A stretch of DNA of 37,315 bases from Nemertoderma westbladi (GCA_032718475.1 JAUCBJ010005265.1:1-37315); one strand, 5' to 3'; shown: positions 10,841 through 21,079, counted from the first letter of the stretch. Notes: generated by a model not told the origin, from the sequence alone. A program made the numbers and translations.

Positions 10841-10899
10841 ACATACTGCTTTTTGCAGGTGCATGTGCGTCGCACATGCACCTTGCAAAAAGCTTATGT
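10841..10899. repeat. Long near-perfect inverted repeat (hairpin)
   Basis: GCTTTTTGCAGGTGCATGTG at 10848 pairs with the strand ending TTGCAAAAAGC at 10893. About 22 bp per arm match with a single-base bulge and a loop of one to three bases. ACATA/TATGT (10841-10845/10895-10899) extends the stem past a small bulge. A second small hairpin, CAGATGT/ACATCTG, lies just upstream at about 10817-10837. It could be a MITE core, a recent palindromic duplication or a transcribed hairpin. The loop is too short for a typical pre-miRNA. Confidence 0.8.
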
Positions 10900-11045
10900 C
10901 CATGTAGTGGAGCCATATTAAGATATGTGTTGTGTTGGCGTGTGAGTTTATGACAGCACTTTAAAAAATTTACTTAACAAAACGCTCATTATTTCCCACC
11001 ACAGACCGACTCAAATTAGGGAACCTAATTTCCTTGTTATTAATA

Positions 11046-11497
11046 TACTACTACTAGGATCGGCATGCTGCATTGCAGCTGCATTTTTAAGAATTCTGTG
11101 CCGGCTTATCGACAAAATTGTACCGCCACAACTCCCTATCACCCATGACATTTGCTAGATCATCCGCATCTTCAAGGCCAGTATTCTTTAAGATGCGTCT
11201 CAAGAAAGTCATGGGCTGTTATATAGTTATGTTATATATGTTATATAGTGTCTGGTTGGAGATGTGTGCATTGTACTTGACACAATGAACCCGGCGTAGC
11301 ATTCTTGTGAATGTGCCATCCAGAGATTTGGTGTCCTCAGCAGTTAGAGCCCAGCATGTACTCCCATAGAGGAGTACTGGAACTACTGCTGCTCTAAATA
11401 ATCGGACCTCAAGTTTCCGATTAATTCTCGGTGACTTCCAAATCCTGGATAGCCTATTCAAGGCTGCCCATGCCTTTCCATTACGTATTCGACCAGT
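11046..11497 (-). mobile_element. RTE-like LINE fragment b with internal deletion
   Basis: On the minus strand, 11497-11247 encodes the end of a LINE ORF: NRKLEVRLFRAAVVPVLLYG, then STCWALTA, the LDGTFTRMLRR block and HISNQTLY. The 3' terminal part, with the TAG-repeat tail, occupies 11217-11046. About 130 bp present in other copies (the FAGHC/DQPV region) is missing and replaced by AT-rich filler at 11218-11246. The copy is 5'-truncated and inactive. Confidence 0.8.
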
Positions 11498-12721
11498 TAT
11501 TAATATATCATCTAGTTGGGTGGAAGGCAGTACTGGAGGATTATAAATACCAATGTAATAAATATGGCGTGAGTGCGTGATGACATTTTACACAACACAT
11601 AGGTAAGTACAGTAAGTGGATGTTTTGTGTTTGCCTTATGTGATAGTGATGCATAGGTGTGAAAGCAAACCAATATAAGGTTCCATGTGATGAATATAAC
11701 TAATTAATTAAATACTTAGTAAGTAAATACTTAGTAAGGTGGCCTTGCACAAGTACTATGGCCAAATTGTACTATTTGTAAACGATATTTGTAGTTCATA
11801 GATGGATTATCTGTTGTGCTTACTGTCTCTTCATAGAATCAACTCTATAGTAATAACTGTTGTGGCTATTAACGCCAATCGATAACCTGTTCAGTCTATG
11901 AATGATGATGATTATATTGATTTTGGTAATACGGCCATATATATATACCAGGATTTGATTCATGCATGTTCTTCTAGTTGGTTTACTTGTGTTCCTGCAT
12001 CGCCTACGCCATATGTAAGGAGACAATAACTTTTGTATCATTATATACCAATATGATCCATATTATTACATTATTTGACTGTAAACTCTCACACTGTGTT
12101 CTTCATTCTTCATCACAACTCCCACTACAGTCCTGCAAATCGACCGGTTACTTATCAGGCTGGGACAGCGAAATCAAGAGAGGACACCAATCACAGTCCT
12201 TACCTACGACCCCGCGGTCAGTGGACCTTAGAATCCGCATGTTTCCCTTTAACATTGTTTTTGAGGCCCTATGTGTGTGTAGCCATATCTATTAAAATTA
12301 TGCATTAAGGTTAATGTATGTGCCCATTTAGATGTCTGATTTCATTGATTTTACATTGTACTATTTTACTTAGTCCAGTAATATTTTACTCTAAGATTTG
12401 ACAAGAACATTAGTTAGAAGACAAGTTAACATTAACATATATAATAAATATTCTTATTACGAACTATAATATGATCATAAAAAGAGTATAAATATACATA
12501 TATAATACACATATACCATATACATTATTCATACCCCCCTCCCACCCCTCCTTCATAAATTGTACTGTATTAAAAACGAAAGATTTACCAGCCGTGTTAA
12601 CATACTGGAGCTAATGGAAGCAACATTAGTTCTATAGAACATAAATCAATTGGATTCTGATACGTACGCCTAACATATATGTAATCAATAATCATGCCGT
12701 GATAAAACACTTCAACTGGTC
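11498..12721. other. Unrecognised AT-rich interval
   Basis: No gene was recognised. The open frames at 11978-12308 on the plus strand show no domain or membrane pattern fitting the missing GPCR exons. A short C-rich patch lies at about 12533-12550. Confidence 0.4.
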
Positions 12722-12943
12722 TTAGGAATGACAAGCATCAAATACTTTCAGTTTATAGCACAAAGGCATTTCAGAGCTTTTTGCACAAAAAATAGAAAGC
12801 TTATTTGCCATAGCTTCACAATTAAACAAAAGTAATTTTAATACTGTATATATTTTACCGTCCTCCAAGAAAGGAGAACCAAGGTATGTATAAGAATCAC
12901 GATATTTAACTGACAGACCATCTACATTTAAAATAGCTAGCAC
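12722..12943 (-). pseudogene. LINE reverse-transcriptase thumb fragment
   Basis: The 73-residue frame contains VDGLSVKYRDSYTYLGSPF followed by EDGK, then a helical stretch ending in LKVFDAC. The YTYLGSPF...EDG pattern is typical of the region just after the catalytic YADD box in non-LTR reverse transcriptases. No catalytic motif is present and both sides are unrelated, so it is a fragment. It does not overlap in sequence with the 3' fragments elsewhere in the window, so it may be the same family or another. Confidence 0.65.
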
Positions 12944-13421
12944 CTTTCAAACTTCAAATATTTAAAAATTGTAACATTTTCATATAAAAAAATGCCTTGA
13001 AAATCTTTCAAAAAATTAAAGGAAAGGCACTGAGAATTCGGGAATAAAACTTCAGGAGAAAAATATAATAAATCCTAGCATGTCCTCTAGGCAAGTGGAT
13101 GTCCTCGGGTTTGCGTGGATGATTAATATGTTATTAGTTAGTATTTAATATAAGTATTTATTGAATAATTAGGCCGATATTATTTGAATTACCAGTAAAC
13201 ATTATCCTGATATTTACCATTCACATTTAGTACATTAATAACCTAACCCCTCCATACCTGTGTATCAGTCAGCTAATAATACTTCAAAAGTAATAAGTTT
13301 CAGCAAGCTCTGGAAATGCCATCCAATAACAATGCAACAACAAATTTAAATATATCCAATAACGTATTTTAAATCAGCGATTATTTGATAATTTGAAGAA
13401 TATCATGTTTTTATCTTATAG
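12944..13421. other. Intron upstream of the first visible GPCR exon
   Basis: AT-rich DNA with no recognised feature. It ends in a pyrimidine-rich acceptor (TTTTTATCTTATAG, AG at 13420-13421). The incoming intron is phase 2, because the exon begins with a single base that completes a codon. Confidence 0.5.
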
Positions 13422-13605
13422 GTCTATTATGATTGCAATTGGCATATGGACATCTAACATCCTTATTGATCTACCTGCTCATGTTGGATGGGGAAATCAC
13501 ACCTATGATTCACGCATGCTGTTTTGCATTTCTGACTTCCAAGATCCGCAACATTACCATTTTCAGATATATACAGTAATAACAGCTGCTATTTTACCAA
13601 TTGTG
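13422..13605 (+). CDS. GPCR exon: TM4, extracellular loop 2, start of TM5
   Basis: Starts after TTATAG and ends before GTAAGT (phase 2 in, phase 0 out). It encodes SIMIAIGIWTSNILIDLP (TM4), loop 2 with GWGNHTYDSRMLFCISDF, including an NHT glycosylation sequon and the conserved disulphide cysteine, and TM5 as far as AAILPIV with its helix-kinking proline. Confidence 0.9.
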
Positions 13606-16600
13606 GTAAGTGATGCTTACTTCTGTAGTAGAAATTTGAATTTTCATTTGCTACACATTCGTAAACACACTATGCCTTAGAGTGGAATGATTTAAATTAT
13701 ATTCGGAATCAAATAATCGAAATTCTCGAACACAATTCCATAGAATAAAACGAAACCTCAATGTTCGATTATTAAGGCTGCACTAGTACCACCAGTACTC
13801 TATATGTGAGTCCATGCTGGACTCTAACTGCGGATTATACCAAATCTCTGGATGCCACTTTCACAAGAAAGCTGCGTCGGGTTCACTGTGTCAAGTACAA
13901 TGAACACATCTCCAATCAGACTCTAGTCTCCCCAAGCTTGGCACTTGAACGGAGCCGCATCAGCTTTGCAGGACATTGCTTTCCCCACGAGGACCAGCCA
14001 GTGCATAATCTTGAGCTTTGACGGCCTCATTGAGTGAATAAGCATGGTGGACAACCCATAACTTTCTTGAGACGCCTCTTAAAGGAATCAGCACTATTTA
14101 AACTATCAGACTAAATGATTGCACATTTGTACCGGTACTGTTATTCAGTGGTTCGACATAATGTCATAATCAACTATGTGTATCACAAATAGTATTTGTT
14201 GAGTTTAGTTAATTTTATTAATTAAATTGAAATTTAATTAATTATTTATTTAATTAAATACTATTTGTGCTAAGCCTAGGTGATTTTTGATCACCCTAGA
14301 GATCCAACCACTTCCCTTTACTACTGTATGATCTAGCAAATGTCTTGGGTGATAGGGAATTGTGGCGGCGCAGTTTTGTCGAAATGACAGCACAACATTC
14401 TTAATATATATATGTAATATATATAATGCAGCTGCAATGCAGCATGTCGATAGTAGTAGTAGTATTTGGCGATATTTTGTGCATGGATGTAAATGATAAT
14501 TTATATTTATTATATTTATATTTATCTTTATTGATGGCCATATTTTCTGCATACTTTTTTAGGTTATTGTCTACTGCTATGTGATGATATATGTATTTGT
14601 CAGAATGAGCAAACGAAAAGTTTCAGTACGGTCCCATCCTAAATCAACTGCTATGTCTGAGAAGGAAAAGAAATTGTTCAGAACTCTATCAGTTAGTAAA
14701 TTAATTATAACACATTATTTGAAAATATATTGTGTGAATATTAGTGTGTGTTCAAACAGTAGCCCCCTCGGATAATAGACCCCCAGACAATAGCCCCCCA
14801 GACAATAGCCCTCCAGACAATAACCCCCCAGCCAGTAACCCCGCGGATAGTAGCCCCTCCAGACAATTTTATTTCTTTGACCTTTTCTTTTACTTCTTTT
14901 ATTGGTATACAATTTTAGACGTAAATCGATATAATTCTAATGGTGTGTTGACAATTTTATAGATATTAATTTTGTTATTATATTTCATTAAATTATATGT
15001 TTGATATAAACCAGTCAATGAATCCGCACAACATTTGGGCCTGACCTACCTGGTTATTCGTGCCTTCTGTTTAATATAAACCCGTCACCATCAATGACGT
15101 CATATATTTCAACCTCCACACAACATACCATTTGGGCCGTAAACCATAAAACATTAGATAACTTGTCTATTTTTATGTTTTCTATATTTTAGGTAATAAT
15201 TGCTGCATATCTTTTTTGCTGGGGTCCATTTGTTATCGTAAATATTTGTGATATGAAGAGCCAATGGCCACAGCCCATTTACCTCATTGTAATATCATTG
15301 GCACATGGCAACAGTGCCCTTAATAGTATTCTCTATGGCATCATGAATTCTTCATTTCGGAAAGGATATGCCAAAGTTAGTAGATCAAATTACTATGTTC
15401 AAAATTGCTACTCATTTCTATTCATTTACATATGTCAGAATTTTCTAGAACTATCACCAAAACAAATCTGATATGGGATTTGCAAAATTAGCACTACATT
15501 ATATAGAACAACATGTCCACTCTTCTATCTAGTATTAATATTTTACAGGATATCTGTCTCTGTTGTTCACCAATTTCGGTAATTACTAAACGAACTTATT
15601 CAAACTTATTCATTAAACATACTATACTGTAAGTACAGTAGGTCAAATATTAACCCTATTAGTACCGGGCTATAAAATGTTGTACAAATACCGGGAGGGG
15701 GTCATATTGACCCCCCCCCTCTAAAATCTACAAACATTTACAAAAATGTCTGATTTTTTTGTTTGTACGTAGGTATCACTTGTCTGGATCCGACCGAAAA
15801 AAAAAATTTTCGAAAAAATGTACTGGGGTGGTTATATTGCAGCACCAAAATTACAAGTAGTGCACAATTTTCACCAAATTTGAAAGTTACATTTTCGGCT
15901 AATTATTTTTCAATACAGGTTTTCTAGGGTGCAAAATACATTGGAAAATATTAAAAAATGATATGATTACTATAAATGGCTGTTTAGTCCTCTCTGCGTA
16001 GGAAAAAATGAAAAAAACAAGTAACCAGCACTTTTCATTTAGAACACAAAATTTTTAATTCACTTAAACGATGCTATAAATTCACATTATCAGGTTTTCG
16101 AGGGCGCTGATTCTAATGGAATACATTTCTAATATGCCAGATCATTGCTACTTGTATTTTTCGGCGTTTTTTGGCAAATTTTGGTGCTAGCACCAAATTT
16201 CGTACCCATCACCAAAAAGTACAAGTTTGCGATGTCCAGTGCTGTTTTTATTGATTCCATCGGATTCAGGACCCTCCTAAACCCGTATAACGCAAGAAAC
16301 AAGGTGATACTATCTACTTGTCAATTTGCATATTTTCCAAAATTTGGTGCTGGCACAACAATTTTCACCCACCGGCGAAAAAGACAAGTTTGAGAACTCT
16401 TATGAAATTTTTAATGATTCCATTGAATTCAGAACCATCACAAACCCGTATAACGCAAGAAACAAAGTGACACAATCAATTGATATATTTGATGGTTTTC
16501 AAAATTTGGTGCTAGCACCACATTTTGCACCCACATCCGAAAAATACAAGTTTGAGATGTCTAGTTCGATAATTATATTTTCCATTGAATTCAGAACAGC

Positions 16601-18085
16601 CATAAACCTCTAAAACGCAAGAAATAAGTTGTCACAAGCAATTTTATCTATTGAATGGATTTTCAAAATTTCGTGCTAGCACCAAAATTTGCACACAGCA
16701 CCGAAAAATACAAGTTTGATACGCTTGGTGCAACTCGTATATATTTCATCGAATCCAGAAACCCAAAAAACCCCAATTGCTTAAAAAACAAGTTTCAAAC
16801 GATCAATTTACAAAATTGACTTATTTCAAAATTTGGTGCTGGCACCAAAATTTGGCACCCACCGAAAAAAACAAGTTTGAAATTTCTAAATCAATTTATA
16901 TGAATTCCATCAAATTTCTAACACCAAAAAACCGGTGTAAATAATAAATAGAGATGTTACAATTCATATTTAATGAAATGTAATTTTCAAAAAACGTCTC
17001 AAAAAAAGTGCCAAAAGTAGGGTTAAAAAATGGTGCTATAACTCGAAAAGTACCCAATATTTTTGAAAACGGTTTTCACTACTAGGAAGACAATAGATTT
17101 TTAGGAAAAGTCATAAAATGTCAGATTCCCAACTGCGTTTGTTTCAGAATTATAATAAAAAAACCACGGGGGGGGGGGGGGGTCATATTGACCCCCCCCC
17201 CCCCGGGTTTAATAGGGTTAAATATTATCTAACATCTATGGGTGGCTGAATAGTGCCAATTAATAAAATGGAGAAATAAAGCCAATAAAGCCAATTACAG
17301 CTATTACCTTATAAGTGAACTACAGTATTATGACTAATATTACTAATGATAATGATATTACTGATTAATAATGTAGGTCTACATGCACCACGGTACACGC
17401 ATGCAATAACTGACTTTCATTTTCAGAGTTGCATGGCTTGGCTATTCCATGCCACTCAAATGACTATGACAGACATATTTACCTCCATGGATTCCATACA
17501 GTTACATAAGTCCTTATGTGGGGCGAGTCATGACGGCGAACCATCAGCGAACGGTTATAATTATACTATGCCCGTTTTCCAAAAGTATTTGTGCGGGAGT
17601 GTCTGTGTGGGTGCGTACGCAATATATAACGGTCTCCGGACAATTTGAATTGTAAGGGTACGAATTTTCCGGGTACGAATTGTCCTAACTTCATATATAA
17701 CTAGCCACAGTATAATTCAGTATACAGTTCGCTGAGATAGCTTGCATTTTTCTCCAGGAAGGCCATATTCGTATCTGCACTAGCTATATTAAACCGATAA
17801 TTAAAAAAAGGGGCAAACCGCGGCTACTGGCTTACTGGCCAGCTGCTACTGGTCATCAATCGACCTTATTGATAACCTATCTATTGTCAAATGCAATTTA
17901 GCCTCTCTTGTTTGTAGCAATGACAGTTAGTTGACATTTATTTATAATAATAATTTATTTTTTAGGTGTTCCCATGTTTGAAAGTAATGTGCAAAAATAG
18001 AGTGGAGCCGACAGCAACGGAAACTACAGTCCAAAGAAACAACACAGTTTCAACCATTGGTCAACAAAACACCGACAACCTTTAA
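13422..18085 (+). CDS. Class A (rhodopsin-like) GPCR gene, 3' four exons
   Basis: Four exons (13422-13605, 14563-14691, 15193-15375, 17966-18085) splice in phase 0 with GT-AG introns and encode about 205 residues: TM4 through the C-terminus of a seven-helix receptor. Visible marks are Trp and Pro of TM4, an extracellular-loop-2 cysteine (LFCISDF), the TM5 proline with a Tyr eight residues on, FCWGPF in TM6, a TM7 NSILYG in place of the usual NPxxY, and the helix-8 FRKGYAK. It would sit in the plasma membrane and signal through G proteins. The ligand is unknown. The GWG...YDSR...C pattern of loop 2 recalls melatonin, GPR84 and Tre1-type receptors, but this is only a suggestion. TM1-3, including the D/NRY motif, are missing and must lie upstream. 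No frame break is seen, so the gene is probably functional. An AATAAA occurs at 18923-18928, rather far downstream. Confidence 0.9.
13787..14095 (+). mobile_element. RTE-like LINE fragment c, coding part
   Basis: Similar to the fragments at 11247-11497 and 21434-21720. It encodes SLDATFTRKLRRVHCVKYNE, HISNQTL, an FAGHC block and an EDQPVHNLEL block, then an in-frame TGA. It is a dead fragment in the GPCR intron, and its 3' end continues at 14325 after an insertion. Confidence 0.75.
14184..14269. mobile_element. 86-bp palindromic MITE-like element
   Basis: Perfect 14-bp terminal inverted repeats, CACAAATAGTATTT and AAATACTATTTGTG, enclose an AT-rich core that is itself rich in TTAATTAA. It lies in a roughly 225-bp insertion that splits LINE fragment c. 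A further small hairpin, GGTGAT/ATCACC, follows at about 14279-14296. No clear target duplication was identified. Confidence 0.6.
14325..14465 (+). mobile_element. RTE-like LINE fragment c, 3' end with TAG tail
   Basis: Begins ATGATCTAGCAAATGTC, runs through the GATAGGGAATTGTGGCGGCG block shared with the other copies, and ends in GTAGTAGTAGTAGT. A short TA-rich expansion at 14401-14427 interrupts it. Confidence 0.75.
14563..14691 (+). CDS. GPCR exon: rest of TM5, intracellular loop 3, start of TM6
   Basis: Phase 0 at both ends, 43 codons. TM5 continues VIVYCYVMIYVFVRM, then comes a basic loop 3 (SKRKVSVRSHPKS, followed by EKEKKLFRTLS) that leads into TM6. The donor is GTTAGT, a slightly unusual third position shared with the next exon. 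Confidence 0.9.
14761..14867. repeat. 15-bp minisatellite, about 7 units
   Basis: Units resemble AGCCCCCCAGACAAT and vary by substitution. They lie in the GPCR intron between the TM5/loop-3 and TM6/TM7 exons (14692-15192). The strand bias (C-rich on plus, G-rich on minus) is marked. Confidence 0.85.
15193..15375 (+). CDS. GPCR exon: TM6, TM7, helix 8
   Basis: Phase 0 at both ends, 61 codons. TM6 is VIIAAYLFCWGPFVIVNI with the conserved CWxP. Extracellular loop 3 is short, and TM7 includes LAHGNSALNSILYGIMN. The NPxxY motif reads NSILY, with the proline replaced by serine. Helix 8 begins SSFRKGYAK. The donor is GTTAGT. Confidence 0.92.
15654..17217. mobile_element. Non-autonomous piggyBac-like element (1564 bp) in GPCR intron
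   Basis: It is bounded by TTAA at 15650-15653 and 17218-17221, the target duplication of piggyBac transposons. The ends are inverted: CCCTATTAGTACCGGG on the left and, read on the minus strand, CCCTATTAAACCCGGG on the right. Both ends carry a subterminal poly-G/TCATATTGA/poly-C palindrome (15693-15719 and 17168-17204). No transposase frame with a DDD core is present, so it must have been moved by a transposase encoded elsewhere. Most of the interior is a 163-bp tandem repeat. It lies in the last intron of the GPCR gene, whose flanking exons are intact. Confidence 0.85.
16175..16990. repeat. 163-bp tandem repeat, 5 units, inside the piggyBac-like element
   Basis: The phrase CAAAATTTGGTGCTAGCACC or a close variant starts at 16175, 16338, 16500, 16664 and 16827, a spacing of 162-164 bp. 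Further shared words are ACAAGTTTGA, ATTCCAT, GAATTCAGAAC and AACGCAAGAAA. Units differ by many substitutions but few indels. The core GGTGCTAGCACC is a perfect 12-bp palindrome in some units. The last unit is more degenerate, so its end is approximate. Confidence 0.85.
17222..17965 (+). other. Remainder of the last GPCR intron
   Basis: No gene was recognised. An inverted repeat GGACAATT/AATTGTCC with two GGGTACGAATT words inside lies at about 17638-17685. The intron ends TTTATTTTTTAG at 17965. Confidence 0.5.
17966..18085 (+). CDS. GPCR last exon: cytoplasmic tail and stop
   Basis: Begins in phase 0 and encodes VFPCLKVMCKNRVEPTATET and 19 further residues ending TDNL, then TAA at 18083-18085. 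Cysteines right after helix 8 could be palmitoylated, and the Ser/Thr-rich tail could be phosphorylated; both are general features of class A receptors. Its joining to FRKGYAK fits family expectations well. Confidence 0.88.
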   Translation: MFPCLKVMCKNRVEPTATETTVQRNNTVSTIGQQNTDNL

Positions 18086-18522
18086 ACATTAAAAAATTAA
18101 TTACAAAAATAGAGTACGTTTGATCTGCTTTTGTTTATGTTGGTAGAACTTCATTTTGTGACCTAGTTTCATAGGCGTAATTTTTGTGACTTTTTGGAGC
18201 TGAATATACTACAGTATATATATCTGCGAGATATTTCCAAGAACAAGAACAACTGATATTGGAATCCAGCCAATTCAATAATTATGTTATTTGCGATTTC
18301 TTTTATTTAAATTGTCCCACACGGTGTTAAACGTTTAGGATCTCTATAGGCCGGCAGATATAAGCCATATTTTTTAAATGAACCTTGCGTGGGAGTATAT
18401 ATTAAATGTTTCGGGTTTTATTCCAAAATTGTAACATTACGAAATTCATCATGTGATGTGATGAAATGATTGTATATATATTATTATAAGTAATAGAAAC
18501 TGCACAAATGAAATTAGTTGCT
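18086..18522 (+). other. GPCR 3' flank, probable 3' UTR in part
   Basis: AT-rich DNA with no open frame of note. No canonical AATAAA was seen close to the stop; the first clear one is at 18923-18928, beyond the 88-bp repeats. Confidence 0.4.
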
Positions 18523-18801
18523 GTATACTAGGCCTACACAAGTTTGTAATGTATTATTCCGCCAGCTGAATAGCTCTTCCCAGTGTGCCAACTAATAGTA
18601 TATTATTGTAGTATACTAGGACTACACAAGTTTGTAATGTATTACCCCGCCAGCTGAATAGCTCTTCCCAGTGTGCCAACTAATAGTATATTGTTGTAGT
18701 ATACTAGGTCTACACACGTTTGTAATGTATTACCCCGCCAGCTGAATAGCTCTTCCCAGTGTGCCAACTAATAGTATATTGTTGTAGTATACTAGGCCTT
18801 T
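18523..18801. repeat. 88-bp tandem repeat, three units plus partial fourth
   Basis: GTATACTAGG or its variants begin at 18523, 18611, 18699 and 18787, exactly 88 bp apart. Units contain CCGCCAGCTGAATAGCTC and CCCAGTGTGCCAACTAATAG. They differ by only a few substitutions, so the duplication is recent. Confidence 0.95.
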
Positions 18802-20389
18802 ACATGTTATTGTAGCTCTAGCCAATCAGGGAGCTAAATGCCAGAACATGTTTTTTTCTCCACCACCACCAAAAATCTGTAGAAAAATTTAAAAAGGCGG
18901 AAAAGCTAAGAGCTTCTTAATTAATAAAGTCAAAGTCCGGTGTATAATTTGGTAACTTTTAGGAAAATCTTCAATCATGCCAGTTGGTCATCAGTCTGAT
19001 TATTGATGCCAACAATATTACCAACCCAAATCAGTTAAAACATTTAGTATATACTTCCATGCAAGGTAATGCAACATCTACCGGTCTACTACTTTTTTGT
19101 TAACCTTACCGCCACCACATTCTCTTATTTGTGTGTTTTTTGAGTTTTGAGTATTTATATTTTTCTGGAGAGCCACGTTTTCCGTATCCAAGTCTATAGA
19201 AACTAATTGTTATAGTTACATCTGTAAACTTTCTCGGAGTAATTAATTTAATTGGGTTAATAATTATTATTAATCGAAAATGGAGTTAGTATTAACTACC
19301 CCTGGAAACTCGAAAATGCAAATCAGAAGGTTTATTTACTTAAAAACTTGTCTGAAGTCCTGTCTACACGTGGCATCTTTTAGAGTAACTTTCTCGGCAA
19401 CTAGCAACTTTTTTTGAGCAACTTCATTTAATCGCTGTTTACACGTGTTAACATTATCAGCAACTTTACTAGCAACTTTTAGAACAACTGGCTAGTTTGA
19501 GTGTAAAATAGTGGGTACTGCTGTTTCGGTATGCGTTTCGTACACCCTCACCAAATTTTATCTACTTGCTAGTTTTTGATAATTTATTTTTTTGAAATAT
19601 ACCAGAACATGTTAGTCATTTATTTTGAAAAATTAATGTTCTAGAACAAATATTCTTTGTTCTAAAACATTTTTTAGACAAAGGCCTGGTTAGTATTTAA
19701 AAAGCATGGATGGATATAATACGTGTATAAAATGAATCGAATATTTATATTTTAATCTTGAAATTTTTCATTTAAATCATCATGATAGCTAGTAAAAGTT
19801 ATGCTTGCTAATATATAATAAAAGTAATGTTAAAAGTAATTTTCACAAAAAATTTTTTTTTCAATTTTTATTGTTTCACTAGCTAATGAAAATTACTAGC
19901 TAACACAAAATCAAAATTTGTAGCTACAATCGTACTGTCAGAAGGTCAAATATTTGTTCTAGAACAAAAACATCATGATAAAAGCCATTTTACACAAGAA
20001 AAAATGGACTTCTGGTTTCTGGATTTCTCTCACACCCAACCATTTCATGATACTCATGTAATTTATCTTTTAATGTGCTATGTAACTCCAGGAACTCCAA
20101 TTATATTTTATAAGTTATTTTTTGTATGAAACATTATTTTTACTGGTGGAACGGGATTGAGTTGTTGGCACGGTGTTGTCGGTAGGTTCTTCATAAGATA
20201 TTTATTAGCGTTATGCAATGTATGCAATGTATGCAATGTGCAATAATGTAACATATAATACATCTTGTTTACAGGTACCCGTATCTATTATTTAATTATT
20301 ATACATCCGTCTTAAATTCTAAATAAAATATTAGTCGTATAGCTATAATATTAATTTTATCTTGATAACATTGTTAATTAAAGCTTAAG
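18802..20389. other. Unrecognised AT-rich interval
   Basis: No gene was recognised. A degenerate duplication of about 75 bp (TCTACACGTGG... / TTTACACGTGT..., both followed by GCAACTTT-type words) spans about 19369-19500. A short repeat of ATGCAATGT lies at about 20214-20240. Confidence 0.45.
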
Positions 20390-20425
20390 GGGGATGGGGG
20401 TGGGGGGGGGGGGGGGGGGGGGGTG
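20390..20425. repeat. Poly-G tract
   Basis: A G-rich run (GGGGGATGGGGGTGGGGG continuing as uninterrupted G) able to form G-quadruplex. A poly-C tract at 21080-21102 lies about 680 bp away in inverted sense. Confidence 0.9.
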
Positions 20426-21079
20426 GCTTAACGGCTTAGAGAGATCTATTTTAGTTCTGGAATTATCGTGGAAATTCTGTCTACCAATTTTTCTGTCAAA
20501 ATGTAAGACACTAAGACAGACAGAAAGACAACCGACAGACGGACATACTCCATTCAACCAAATATTAAAACAGACATCGGAAATGATTAATATTAACCAA
20601 CCAGACCCCATAGAGGTAGTTTTGCGCGGGACGGTTTGAACTTTTTCGCACGAAAAATACAAATCCTCCGCCATTTCTCAACCGCTTTTTGCAATTTTTG
20701 CTTTATATGAAAGGTAATTTCATAATTTAGTAACATTTCCCCATTTTTTTAATGAATAATAACAAAAAAAAACATGTTTCATGTCATTTTTTTGCACAAA
20801 ATTGCCAATTATCAGAAATAGAAATAGCTTGAAAAATATGGTGAACCACATGCTGGTTCCAAAAAATGTGGTATCGGAAATTAAAAATTGAAAATTACGG
20901 AGAGTATTCTTGAAATTTTTAGAACCTCACACGAACCTAGCGAGCGCCAAAAAGTATTTTTCAAATTATTATGTACTTTTGATGATTCGCTTTTCGATGG
21001 TATATAGTTTTCTATGCATTTTTCAAACATATTGGAGACATGAACTGTACAAAATAAGAAAAAATATTAAGGAGGGCTA
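20426..21079. other. Sequence between poly-G and poly-C tracts
   Basis: AT-rich DNA with a GACAGACAGAAAGACA-type patch at about 20515-20546. No transposase or other gene was recognised. It could be the interior of a small non-autonomous element bounded by the G/C tracts, but no target duplication was seen. Confidence 0.35.

Larger units (their letters stand above)
13606..14562 (+). other. GPCR intron (between loop-2 and TM5 exons)
   Basis: 957-bp GT-AG intron (GTAAGT...CATACTTTTTTAG). It carries a split RTE-like LINE fragment in the same orientation as the gene and a small palindromic element between the two parts. Confidence 0.85.

Noticed and set aside
10841-10899. Hairpin as a microRNA precursor
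   Set aside because: The loop is only one to three bases and the stem is nearly perfect, unlike usual animal pre-miRNAs. It is kept only as an inverted repeat.
11978-12308. Plus-strand frames as possible upstream GPCR exons
   Set aside because: No TM1-3 pattern, no D/NRY motif and no convincing splice borders in the right phase.
20394-20674. Short frames through the poly-G tract encoding glycine or proline runs
   Set aside because: They are made by the homopolymer and carry no other signal.
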